DNA from: Streptomyces sp. NBC_00525
GTDB taxonomy: Bacteria > Actinomycetota > Actinomycetes > Streptomycetales > Streptomycetaceae
NCBI RefSeq assembly: GCF_036346595.1
Contig: NZ_CP107834.1
Location: 2,232,001-2,296,000, forward strand
Direction of reading: 5' to 3'
Length of the DNA stretch: 64,000 nt
Under the pieces are notes generated by a model. The model did no database searches, had not been told where the DNA came from, and saw only the letters and a list, made by a program, of their open reading frames with translations. Below are positions 28,901 through 37,096 of the stretch, in pieces (the first letter of the stretch is position 1; each line of letters starts with the position of its first letter). Position numbers and translations under genes: made by a program.

Positions 28901-30325
28901 ATGACGACAGCGGCAGCGGGGGGCGCCGACGAGGCGCTCCCCGCCGACAGTCAACGGTCCGGCGGGCACCGGGTGCCCGCCCCCCGGAAGGCCGCCCCGG
29001 CCGGCTCCCCCGGTACGCCGGGCCGCCCCGGCCGGAGCGTGACCGGCACCCGCAGGGTGATCGCGTCGCTCTTCCTGCTGCCCGCGCTGGTGCTGCTCGG
29101 GGCCCTCGTGGTGTACCCGATCGTGTACTCCGTCTACCGGTCGTTCTTCGACCAGGCGGGCACGGGCTTCGCCGGCCTCGACAACTACCGGACCCTGTTC
29201 ACGGACGACACCATCCGTACGGCGGTCAGGAACAACGCGATCTGGGTGGTGTTCGCGCCGACGATCTCCACCGCGCTCGGGCTGATCTTCGCGGTGCTGA
29301 CCGAACGCATCCGCTGGGGCACCGCGTTCAAGCTGGTCGTCTTCATGCCGATGGCGATCTCCATGCTGGCGGCGGGCATCATCTTCCGGCTGGTGTACGA
29401 CGCGGCGCCGGAGCGCGGGGTCGCCAACGCGGTGTGGGTGGGCGTGCACGACACGTTCGCCGAGTCCTCGGGCTTCCCGAAGGCCCATCCGCTGCCCGTG
29501 CACCCGCTGAAGGCGGCCGGTGGCGGCGCGTTCGTGACGAAGACGACGGTCCACGCCGGTCAGCCCGTCAAGCTCCCCCTCGTCGGGGTGCTCCCGGCGA
29601 AGATGCCGGGCGACGCGAAGCCCGCGCAGGCCCCGGAGGCGGCCGGGGACGGCGCGATCACCGGCACCGCGTGGCTGGACTTCACCAAGGGCGGCGGCGG
29701 CAGGCCCAACGTCATCGACGCGAAGGAACTGGGACTCAAGGGCCTGAAGGTGGAGGCCGTCAAGAACGGCGAGGTCGTCGCGACCGCCCGGGCCGGCGCG
29801 GACGGCACGTTCACGCTGCCCGCCGCGGCGGACGGCGCGGAACTCCGGCTGCCGGCCGACAACTTCAGGGAGCCGTACAACGGCGTCAACTGGCTCGGCC
29901 CCACCCTCGTGACCCCCGGCATCATCGGCAGCTACGTGTGGATGTGGGCCGGGTTCGCGATGGTGCTGATCGCGGCCGGACTGGCCGGACTGCCGCGTGA
30001 ACTCCTGGAGGCGGCGCGGGTGGACGGCGCCAACGAGTGGCAGGTGTTCCGCCGGATCACCGTGCCGATGCTCGCCCCGGTCCTCGCGGTGGTGCTGGTC
30101 ACGCTGATGATCAACGTGCTCAAGATCTTCGACCTGGTGTTCATCATCGCGCCGGGCTCCTCGCAGGACGACGCCAACGTGCTGGCGTTCCAGCTGTACC
30201 GGTCCTCGTTCGGCACGGACGCGGACCTCGGGGTCGGCAGCGCCATCGCCGTGCTCCTGCTGCTGCTGGTGATCCCGGTGATGCTCTTCAACATCAGGCG
30301 GATACGGAAGGAGGGGCGCCGATGA
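28901..30325 (+). CDS. Sugar ABC transporter permease (MalF-type) with a large extracytoplasmic insertion
   Basis: A 474-residue permease; MalF/UgpA relatives are usually ~290-320. A Pro/Gly-rich cytoplasmic N-terminus (1-50) precedes TM1 (53-75) and TMs at about 110-132 and 143-163. The EAA loop ELLEAARVDGANEWQVFRRITVP (367-390) that docks the ATPase is intact. Between the third and next helices lies an extra ~150-residue segment (about 185-330) with a beta-rich middle (AITGTAWLDFTKG, GLKGLKVEAVKNGEVVATARAGADGTFTLPA) resembling the prealbumin-like/SdrD-B-Cna-B fold. It faces outward by topology and could contact the solute-binding lipoprotein, as the P2 loop of E. coli MalF does. Start ATG at 28901 lies 4 bp after the previous stop. 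Confidence 0.88.
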   Translation: MTTAAAGGADEALPADSQRSGGHRVPAPRKAAPAGSPGTPGRPGRSVTGTRRVIASLFLLPALVLLGALVVYPIVYSVYRSFFDQAGTGFAGLDNYRTLFTDDTIRTAVRNNAIWVVFAPTISTALGLIFAVLTERIRWGTAFKLVVFMPMAISMLAAGIIFRLVYDAAPERGVANAVWVGVHDTFAESSGFPKAHPLPVHPLKAAGGGAFVTKTTVHAGQPVKLPLVGVLPAKMPGDAKPAQAPEAAGDGAITGTAWLDFTKGGGGRPNVIDAKELGLKGLKVEAVKNGEVVATARAGADGTFTLPAAADGAELRLPADNFREPYNGVNWLGPTLVTPGIIGSYVWMWAGFAMVLIAAGLAGLPRELLEAARVDGANEWQVFRRITVPMLAPVLAVVLVTLMINVLKIFDLVFIIAPGSSQDDANVLAFQLYRSSFGTDADLGVGSAIAVLLLLLVIPVMLFNIRRIRKEGRR

Positions 30326-31224
30326 CCACGTCCCCGGCCACCACCGCAGGGGGCACCGGCACGGTGAAGGCACGGCGGTCCCTGGGCGCCCGGCTCGCGG
30401 CGGGCGCCGCGGGCGGGGCGATGCGGATCTTCCTGGTCCTGGTGGCCCTGTTCTGGCTGATGCCGACCGTGGGTCTGCTGCTGTCCTCGCTGCGCGGCCC
30501 GGACCGGATCGCCGCCACCGGCTGGTGGAAGGTCTTCACCGCCCCCTCCGAACTGACCCTCGACAACTACTCCAAGCTGCTGGACAACTCGGCGATCACC
30601 GACTCGCTGCTGAGCACCGTGATGATCACCGTGCCCTCGACGGTCCTGGTCGTGGTGATCGGCTCGCTCGCGGGATACGCCTTCGCCTGGATGGACTTCC
30701 CCGGCCGCGACTGGTGGTTCCTGCTGGTCGTGGGGCTGCTGGTGGTCCCGGTGCAGGTCGCGCTCATCCCGGTGTCGAAGCTGTTCGGCGAGATCGGCAT
30801 CTTCGAGACGACGCCCGGCGTGGTCCTCTTCCACACCGCGTTCGGGCTGCCCTTCGCGATCTTCCTGCTGCGCAACTTCTTCGCGGAGATCCCCCGGGAG
30901 CTGCTGGAGGCGGCGCGGCTGGACGGGGCGGGCGAGATCCGGCTGTTCACCCGGGTGGTGATGCCGCTGGGCGGGCCCGCGATCGCCTCCCTCGGGATCT
31001 TCCAGTTCCTCTGGGTGTGGAACGACATGCTGGTCGCGCTGATCTTCGCCGACTCCGGATCGCCGCCGATCACGGTGGCCCTCCAGCAGCAGGTCCGCCA
31101 GTTCGGCAACAACATCGACGTGCTGGCGCCCGGCGCCTTCGTCTCGATGGTGATCCCGCTGGCGGTGTTCTTCGCCTTCCAGCGCCAGTTCGTCTCCGGG
31201 GTGATGGCGGGGGCGGTCAAGTAG
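30322..31224 (+). CDS. Sugar ABC transporter permease (MalG-type)
   Basis: A 300-residue permease of six helices with the EAA loop ELLEAARLDGAGEIRLFTRVVMP and C-terminal FVSGVMAGAVK, the usual end of MalG-type proteins. Its ATG overlaps the stop of the upstream permease (ATGA). It forms the translocation pore with that permease. It is the last gene of the operon; a hairpin follows. Confidence 0.93.
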   Translation: MTTSPATTAGGTGTVKARRSLGARLAAGAAGGAMRIFLVLVALFWLMPTVGLLLSSLRGPDRIAATGWWKVFTAPSELTLDNYSKLLDNSAITDSLLSTVMITVPSTVLVVVIGSLAGYAFAWMDFPGRDWWFLLVVGLLVVPVQVALIPVSKLFGEIGIFETTPGVVLFHTAFGLPFAIFLLRNFFAEIPRELLEAARLDGAGEIRLFTRVVMPLGGPAIASLGIFQFLWVWNDMLVALIFADSGSPPITVALQQQVRQFGNNIDVLAPGAFVSMVIPLAVFFAFQRQFVSGVMAGAVK

Positions 31225-31283
31225 CAGATACGTAACAGAGCGGGGTGCTCCGGCCGGCCGGCGGGGGCGCCCCGCACCCCTGT

Positions 31284-31307
31284 GCGGGCCCGGAATCACG
31301 GGCCCGC
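31284..31307 (+). terminator. Terminator of the sugar ABC operon
   Basis: A 9-bp perfect stem (gcgggcccg/cgggcccgc, 6-nt loop) lies about 60 bp after the permease stop. Flanking GGGCGCCCC and GGGGCGCCC could extend or compete with it. Confidence 0.6.
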
Positions 31308-31349
31308 GGGGCGCCCGTCATGGACCGGCACGCCCCGAATCACCCAAGG

Positions 31350-31381
31350 TTCACTTACTGTCCCGGGTAGTATGATAAGTG
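31350..31381 (+). promoter_or_regulatory. Candidate promoter with overlapping inverted repeat
   Basis: TTCACT (31350-31355) and TATGAT (31371-31376) form a HrdB-like -35/-10 pair with 15-bp spacing. CACTTA (31353-31358) and TAAGTG (31376-31381) form an inverted repeat that overlaps both elements, and TACT/AGTA nest within it. Transcription would give a leader of about 150 nt to the GT2/TagF-like gene at 31535. The overlap looks like an operator. Confidence 0.5.
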
Positions 31382-31534
31382 GGGCCTTCATCAGCCGCGC
31401 GGTCGACCACTCACGGGCCCGACGCGCCCCTGACCTCGAACGTCGTACGCCCGTCCGCCCCCTGACCGTCCTGCGGAGCCCGCCCCAGTACGCTGTGTGG
31501 TCTCCCAGTACGCACAGTCCGAGAAAGAGTCCGT

Positions 31535-33709
31535 ATGCCCCGGCTGAGTGTCATCATCCCCGTCCGTCGCGCCCGAGGCAGTCTGCGCGAGTGCCTGGAG
31601 TCGGTGCTCTCCCAGTCGTTCACGGACATCGAGGTCATCGGGGTGGACGACGGCGCGCCGGACGGCTCGGGCCTGGTGCTCGACGAGTTCGCCGCGCGCG
31701 ACAGCCGCGTACGGGCCGTGCACCTGGAGCCGGGCGCCGGGGCGCACGGCCGGCGCAACGCCGGGATCGAGGAGGCCGCCGGGGAGTACGTCCTGTTCCT
31801 GGAGGGCTACTACATCCACCTGCCCGGCTCGCTCCAGGCCGTCGTGGACCGGCTGGAGTCCACCGGCGACCCGGACGTGCTGGTCTTCGGCCACCGCAAG
31901 CGCCCCTTCCGCGGCAAGACCCGCTCCACCCGCTCGCTGGAGAAGCTGGGCTCCATGCCCGCCGGCCCGCTCACCCTCGTGGGCCGCCCCGACCTCCTGG
32001 ACGTCGCCACGGTCTCCTGGAACCGCGCGGTGCGCCGGGGGCTCCTGGAGCGGGAGAGCGTGACCTTCGGTCCGGGGCCGCACGGCGAGCGGATGTACGC
32101 GCTGGCGACCCTCGCCGCCGCGGCCTCCGTGGCCACGCTGGACACCGCCTGCGTCGAGCACCGCCAGCAGCGCTACCTGCCCGGCCTGGTGGACGAGGCG
32201 GAGCCGACGGCCGGCTCGACGCCGCTGGAGCTGGTCGAGGCGTACGCCGCGCTGATGACCTTCGTCGAGGCCCGCCCGGCCCTGAAGGAGGTGCGCGGCC
32301 TCCTGTTCGAGCGCGCCTTCCAGGAGCTGCTCTCCGCGTACCCCACGGTGACCAAGCGCCGCCGGCAGTACGTCTCCGCCGTCGCCTCCTTCCACCGCGC
32401 GCACCGCCCCGAGGGCTTCAAGTTCCCCGGCGGCGCCAAGGGCCTGCGCCCGCAGCTGATGGGCGACGGCAAGTACACGGTGCTCGGCGCCCTGGACACC
32501 GCTCTCGCGACCCGCCGCAGCCTGCGCGCCGCGCCCTCCACGGCCCGCGCGAAGGCGAAGAAGCAGTTCACCAAGCGCTACTACAAGGCGCAGCGCAAGC
32601 TCCCGCTCGACCCGAAGCTGGCCGTGTACGCCGCCTACTGGAACCGCGGCGTGAGCTGCAACCCGGAGGCGATCTACCGCAAGGCCAAGGAGCTGGCGCC
32701 CGACATCCACGGCGTGTGGGTGGTCTCGAAGAAGAACGTGGACTCGGTGCCCAAGGGCATCGACTACGTGGTGCCCGGCACCCGCCGCTACTGGTCGGTG
32801 CTGGCTCGGGCCACGTACTTCGTCAACAACGTCAACTTCCCGGACCACCTGGTCAAGCGCCCCGGCCAGATCCACGTCATGACCCACCACGGCACCCCCG
32901 TGAAGATCATGGGCATGGACCAGCAGAACTACCCGGCGGCCGCCCAGGGGCTCAACTTCGACCGGCTGCTCAAGCGTGTGGACCGCTGGGACTGGAGCGT
33001 CTCCGCCAACCCGCACTCCACCGAGGTGTGGTCCCGCGCCTACCCCAGCGCCGCGCGCCCGCTGGAGACCGGCTACCCGCGCAACGACGTCTTCGCGACG
33101 ACCACCGAGGAGCAGATCGCCAAGATCCGCGAGGACCTCGGCATCCGCCCCGGCCAGCGCGCCCTGCTGTACGCGCCGACGCACCGCGACTACGAGGCCG
33201 GCTTCACCAGCCGGCTGGACGTGGACAAGTTCTGCGCGGCCGCGGGCCCGGACACCGTGCTCCTGATGCGCGCGCACTACTTCTACGGCGGTTCCGGACT
33301 GCCGGAGAACGCGTCGGTCATCGACGTCTCCACGTACCCGCGCGTAGAGGACCTGTGCCTGGCGGCCGACGCGCTGATCACCGACTACTCCTCGGTGATG
33401 TTCGACTACGCCAACCTCGGCCGCCCGATCGTCGTCCACGCCCCGGACTGGGAGACGTACCGCACGGTTCGCGGGGTCGTCTTCGACCTGCTGTCCGGCA
33501 AGCCCGGTGAGACGCCGGGCGCGGTCACCACGACCACGGACGAGCTGGCGGCCGTCTTCACGGACGGCACCTGGAACAGCCCGGAGAACACGGCGCTGCT
33601 GAAGGCGTTCAAGGAGCGGTTCTGCCCGTACGACGACGGCCACGCCGCCGAGCGCGTGGTGCGCCGGGTCTTCCTGGGCGAGGAGCCGCCGGCCCCCGGC
33701 ACCGTCTGA
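31535..33709 (+). CDS. GT2-like / CDP-glycerol glycerophosphotransferase (TagF-like) polymerase, degenerate GT2
   Basis: A 724-residue fusion. The N-terminal ~230 residues have the GT2 fold (LSVIIPVRRARGSLREC, VIGVDDGAPDGSG), but the catalytic DxD is missing: the strand reads YVLFLEGYY (residues 85-93), where active relatives read DSDD. The C-terminal ~370 residues match CDP-glycerol:poly(glycerophosphate) glycerophosphotransferases, with TYFVNNVNFPD, VMTHHGTPVKIMG (catalytic His in HHGTP) and ALITDYSSVMFDYANLGRP. It is a membrane-associated wall-teichoic-type polymerase. The GT2 half may be a recognition module. A longer paralogue lies at 37097-40618. It converges with the SMR-like gene. Confidence 0.88.
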   Translation: MPRLSVIIPVRRARGSLRECLESVLSQSFTDIEVIGVDDGAPDGSGLVLDEFAARDSRVRAVHLEPGAGAHGRRNAGIEEAAGEYVLFLEGYYIHLPGSLQAVVDRLESTGDPDVLVFGHRKRPFRGKTRSTRSLEKLGSMPAGPLTLVGRPDLLDVATVSWNRAVRRGLLERESVTFGPGPHGERMYALATLAAAASVATLDTACVEHRQQRYLPGLVDEAEPTAGSTPLELVEAYAALMTFVEARPALKEVRGLLFERAFQELLSAYPTVTKRRRQYVSAVASFHRAHRPEGFKFPGGAKGLRPQLMGDGKYTVLGALDTALATRRSLRAAPSTARAKAKKQFTKRYYKAQRKLPLDPKLAVYAAYWNRGVSCNPEAIYRKAKELAPDIHGVWVVSKKNVDSVPKGIDYVVPGTRRYWSVLARATYFVNNVNFPDHLVKRPGQIHVMTHHGTPVKIMGMDQQNYPAAAQGLNFDRLLKRVDRWDWSVSANPHSTEVWSRAYPSAARPLETGYPRNDVFATTTEEQIAKIREDLGIRPGQRALLYAPTHRDYEAGFTSRLDVDKFCAAAGPDTVLLMRAHYFYGGSGLPENASVIDVSTYPRVEDLCLAADALITDYSSVMFDYANLGRPIVVHAPDWETYRTVRGVVFDLLSGKPGETPGAVTTTTDELAAVFTDGTWNSPENTALLKAFKERFCPYDDGHAAERVVRRVFLGEEPPAPGTV

Positions 33710-33720
33710 CCCGCCTCGCG

Positions 33721-33770
33721 CGCCCGAAGGGCCCGGCACCGGAACGTTCCGGCGGCGGGCCCTTCGGGCG
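33721..33770. terminator. Bidirectional terminator
   Basis: A perfect 15-bp stem (33721-33735 with 33756-33770) encloses a second perfect palindrome CCGGAACGTTCCGG in its loop. It lies between convergent genes ending at 33709 (+) and 33780 (-). Confidence 0.88.
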
Positions 33771-33779
33771 TCTCCCGGC

Positions 33780-34154
33780 TCAGCGCTGCTGGCCGGCCAT
33801 CACCGTGACCAGCCCGACCACCACGAGCAGCGAGCCGCCCCAGGTCCACAGCGAGGTCCGTTCGTGCAGCACGGTCGCCCCGGCGAGCACGATCAGCAGA
33901 TAGCCGAGCGCGTTGAAGGGGTAGGCGACGGAGAGCGGGACCTTGGCCAGCGTCGTCATCCAGGCGAGCGCGGACACCGCGAAGACCAGCAGCCCGAGCA
34001 CGACCCAGGGGCTGCCGGCGGCGCGCATGACGACGGAGCCGCCGTCCCGCCCGGCGGCGGCCGCCGCGCCCTTCATCCCGTGCTTGAGCATGATCTGGCC
34101 GCCCGCCGACGAGAACACGGCGAACAGGAGCAGCAGCACGCTGGGCAGGGTCAT
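33780..34154 (-). CDS. SMR/EamA-like small membrane transporter
   Basis: A 124-residue, four-helix membrane protein (MTLPSVLLLLFAVFSSAGGQIMLKHGMK..., then ending SLWTWGGSLLVVVGLVTVMAG). Length and architecture fit small EamA/SMR relatives, including ArnE/F-type flippase subunits that move polyprenyl-linked sugars. A flippase role fits the glycosyltransferase neighbours; a multidrug exporter role is the alternative. The start was set at MTLPS; the 44 upstream codons are Pro-rich and overlap the next gene. It is the last gene of a minus-strand group. Confidence 0.8.
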   Translation of the reverse strand: MTLPSVLLLLFAVFSSAGGQIMLKHGMKGAAAAAGRDGGSVVMRAAGSPWVVLGLLVFAVSALAWMTTLAKVPLSVAYPFNALGYLLIVLAGATVLHERTSLWTWGGSLLVVVGLVTVMAGQQR

Positions 34155-34227
34155 GGCCTTGTTCCTGACTGCGGGGGGCTCGGGGGCGGCTGGTCCGGGG
34201 GCGGGCGGGGGTCCGGGGCGGGGCGCC

Positions 34228-35745
34228 TCAGACACCGACCCGGTGGTCGGTGGGGACGTACTGTCGGTCGAGGATGTCCTGTACATCGACGTGCTCTCCA
34301 GCGATGATCGTCTCGGCCGCGTGCGGGGTGAGCAGCGCGACGTGCTGATAGCCGAACAGCGTCGGCCGCACGCGGGTCAGCAGTTTCGACGCCCCGCCGA
34401 GTGCGGCGGCGAGTGGTCCCCGGCCGAGCAGCGACCAGAACGGCGCTCCGGTGGAGGAGAGTTCCAGGACGTCGTAGCCGGCGGCGCGCACGGTGCGGCG
34501 CAGGCTGGCGCGGGTGAAGAAGCGCAGATGCGTCTCGTCGAGGATGCCCCGGCGGTCGTAGTCGAAGGCGCCCGCGGCGACCCGCAGCCGGGAGTACCAG
34601 TGGCTGAAGTTGGGCACCGAGAGCAGCATCCGGCCGCCGGGCCTGAGCACCCCGGCCGCGGCGGCGAGGAGGTGTCCGGGGCGGGAGAGGTGTTCGATGA
34701 CGTCTCCGGCCACCACGTAGTCGAAGCCGGTTCCGGCCTCGGGGGGCAGCCCCTCCTCCAGGTCGGCGAGGTGGAAGTGGCTGCACCGCTCGCGGACGCC
34801 GGGCACCTCGACGTAGTCCACGCCGGTCACCTCGTGGCCCAGGTCCTCAAGCCGTTCGGCGAACAGGCCGCCGGAGCAGCCGAGGTCGAGGACCCGGCCG
34901 GGGGGCAGGGCGCGCATCTTCTCCAGGATGACCGCGTGCGAGGAGCCGTCGCCCTCCTTGAAGGCGTACTCGACGGGCTTGGGAATCCACGGGCAGGTGC
35001 CGAACCCCTTGACGGCCAGCCGGTATTCGAGGACGTCCTTGACGACGTCCTTGGCGTACTTCATGCCGTTGACGTAGCAGATCTCGTCGCCGTAGTAGGT
35101 GGGGACGGGGATCTCCTTGATCCGCATGCCCGCGTTCAGCAGCTGGACGATGATCTGGGTGTCGAAGTCGAAGGCGTCGGTGTTCCGGTCGATCGGCAGC
35201 TGCTTGAGGGCGGCGACGCTGTAGGCGCGGTAGCCGGAGTGGAATTCGGTGAGGTCCGAGCCGAGGAGCCCGTTCTCCAGCCGGGTCAGGATGCGGTTGC
35301 CGAGCCACTTGTAGACGGGCATGCCGCCCTTGAGGGCGCTGCCGGACGTCATCATCCGTGACCCGAACACGGCTTCGCACTCGCCGCGTTCGATGGGCGC
35401 GACCATCTCGGGGAGCAGTTCGGGGGCGTACTGCCCGTCGCCGTGCAGCAGCACGATGATGTCGAGGCCGTGTTCGGCGGCGAGCGCGTAGCCGGCCTTC
35501 TGGTTGCCGCCGTAGCCGAGGTTCTTGGTGTGCCGCATGACCACGGTGCGCGGCATGCCCTCGGCCTGCGACCAGCGGCAGCCCGCCGTGAAGGTGGCGT
35601 CGTGGCTCGCGTCGTCGAGGATCAGGATCTCGTCGATCCGGGCCCGGAAGTCCTCCGGAATCCGGTCGAGGGTCTTCTCCAGCGTTGTCTCCGCGTTGTA
35701 CGCGACCACCAGGATGCCGATCCTGGGGCTCGGGCTTTCCTTCAC
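34228..35745 (-). CDS. Polyprenyl-phosphate glycosyltransferase (GT2, DPM1-like) fused to class I methyltransferase
   Basis: A 505-residue two-domain protein. Residues 1-250 are a GT2 domain of the dolichyl-phosphate-mannose synthase type (IGILVVAYNAETTLEKTL, ILILDDASHDAT, IIVLLHGDGQY, FHSGYRAYSV). Residues ~285-500 are an AdoMet-dependent methyltransferase (RVLDLGCSGGLFAERLEDLGHEVTGVDY, FDYVVAGDVIEHL). It would load a sugar on a polyprenyl carrier and methylate something, possibly the same sugar. Start GTG at 35745 overlaps the upstream gene's stop (GTGA). It forms an operon with the membrane glycosyltransferase upstream and the SMR-like gene downstream. Confidence 0.87.
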   Translation of the reverse strand: MKESPSPRIGILVVAYNAETTLEKTLDRIPEDFRARIDEILILDDASHDATFTAGCRWSQAEGMPRTVVMRHTKNLGYGGNQKAGYALAAEHGLDIIVLLHGDGQYAPELLPEMVAPIERGECEAVFGSRMMTSGSALKGGMPVYKWLGNRILTRLENGLLGSDLTEFHSGYRAYSVAALKQLPIDRNTDAFDFDTQIIVQLLNAGMRIKEIPVPTYYGDEICYVNGMKYAKDVVKDVLEYRLAVKGFGTCPWIPKPVEYAFKEGDGSSHAVILEKMRALPPGRVLDLGCSGGLFAERLEDLGHEVTGVDYVEVPGVRERCSHFHLADLEEGLPPEAGTGFDYVVAGDVIEHLSRPGHLLAAAAGVLRPGGRMLLSVPNFSHWYSRLRVAAGAFDYDRRGILDETHLRFFTRASLRRTVRAAGYDVLELSSTGAPFWSLLGRGPLAAALGGASKLLTRVRPTLFGYQHVALLTPHAAETIIAGEHVDVQDILDRQYVPTDHRVGV

Positions 35746-36953
35746 GGGGCGTTCTCCAGTTGCGCTCGGGGTGCGGTGCCGGGGTGGGGGACGGGGGGCG
35801 GGGACGTGGCGAGGAGGCGGCGCAGTCCGGTGGCGAGGCCGGCCGCGAGGACGAACCAGGCGGCGGCGCCCAGGTACAGCACGAACTCGTTCCAGCGGAC
35901 GGCGGAGCGCCCGCTGTAGCCGAGTACGGCGACGAGTCCGGCGACCGCGCTGTACGCGCATCCCTCGACCGGGCCGAGGACGAACATGCCGGCGGCCGCC
36001 CAGGTCAGGTACTGGAGGCCGGAGGCGGTGGACAGCAGGAGCAGCAGCCCCAGGGTGAGGGCGACGACGCCGGGGGCCCGGTCGGGCCGCAGCCAGGCGA
36101 GCCATGTTCCGGCTGCCACGCAGGCCAGCACGAACAGGAAGTGGCCGCCGCCCTGCATGAAGGCGATGGCGGGTTCGGGCAGGCCCAGGACGTCCGCGAA
36201 CCGGACCAGGCCCCACAGCCGGTAGCTGCCGCCCGCGTACTCCAGGACGTTGCGTTCCAGGTCCAGGGGCACGGTGAGCAGTGCGGGCCCCCAGATGAGG
36301 GCGGTGAGGCCGGTGAAGCCGGCGGCGAAGCGGACGAGGACCGGCCGGCCGCCGCGGAACGCGGCGACGAACAGGGCCGGGACGACCACGACCGGGATGA
36401 ACTTGACGCTGATGGAGAGCGCCGCGGCCATGCCCGCCGCGAGCGGCGCCCTGCGGTCGGCCAGCAGGTGGGCGGCGGCCAGGGCGAACGCGACGGCGAC
36501 GGCGTCGGTGTTGCCGTGGTAGCCGGAGGTCGCGATGAGGACCGGGCTGACGGCGACGCCGATGCCGCACAGCATCGCGGTGCGCGGGGTGGCGCGGCGG
36601 CGGACGATCTCGAACACCAGGAGCGCGCAGGCGAAGTCGGCGGCCGACGCGGGGAAGCGGATCAGGGTGGCGAAGGAGAACCCGAGTCCGGTGAGGTGGT
36701 CCAGGCCCAGCAGCATCCAGCCGGCCAGCGGCGGGTGGTTGTAGACGGGCAGGCCGGGCAGCGGCTGGGCGTAGATGTGGACGGGGCCGTACCCGGTGAT
36801 GGCCTTGGCGAACCCCTCGAAGATCCGTACGTCGGCGGGGCCGGGTGAGTTGGCCGCGATGATCATACGGGTGAGGAGGCCCGCGATCGCCGCGACGAGC
36901 ACGGCCGCCCTGGCCCGCCGCACGTCCGGTTCGCCCCACATTCGGATACCCAT
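35742..36953 (-). CDS. Multi-pass membrane glycosyltransferase (GT-C type)
   Basis: A 403-residue protein with about ten helices. The outside loop after TM1 contains acidic PGPADVRIFEGFAKAI, and a YHGNTDAVAVAFALAAAHLLADRR segment resembles GT-C enzymes that take sugars from polyprenyl phosphates (mannosyl- or glucosyltransferases of ALG/PIG-M or DUF2029 type). It likely uses the carrier sugar made by the GT2-methyltransferase encoded just downstream. The ATG at 36953 was chosen; a later ATG at 36941 is possible and the ribosome site is weak. Confidence 0.75.
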   Translation of the reverse strand: MGIRMWGEPDVRRARAAVLVAAIAGLLTRMIIAANSPGPADVRIFEGFAKAITGYGPVHIYAQPLPGLPVYNHPPLAGWMLLGLDHLTGLGFSFATLIRFPASAADFACALLVFEIVRRRATPRTAMLCGIGVAVSPVLIATSGYHGNTDAVAVAFALAAAHLLADRRAPLAAGMAAALSISVKFIPVVVVPALFVAAFRGGRPVLVRFAAGFTGLTALIWGPALLTVPLDLERNVLEYAGGSYRLWGLVRFADVLGLPEPAIAFMQGGGHFLFVLACVAAGTWLAWLRPDRAPGVVALTLGLLLLLSTASGLQYLTWAAAGMFVLGPVEGCAYSAVAGLVAVLGYSGRSAVRWNEFVLYLGAAAWFVLAAGLATGLRRLLATSPPPVPHPGTAPRAQLENAP

Positions 36954-37096
36954 GAATCCAGAACGTAGCAACTTGACGACGCTATGCGACGCACCGAATC
37001 GTCACCGTGGCGTAAACCCTGGACCGGGTCGGGCCCCGAAACGCCGCTGCCCGGCCGGTGCGGGCAGTGGGGCTCCCCCGTGGGCGGGGGTGTCGG

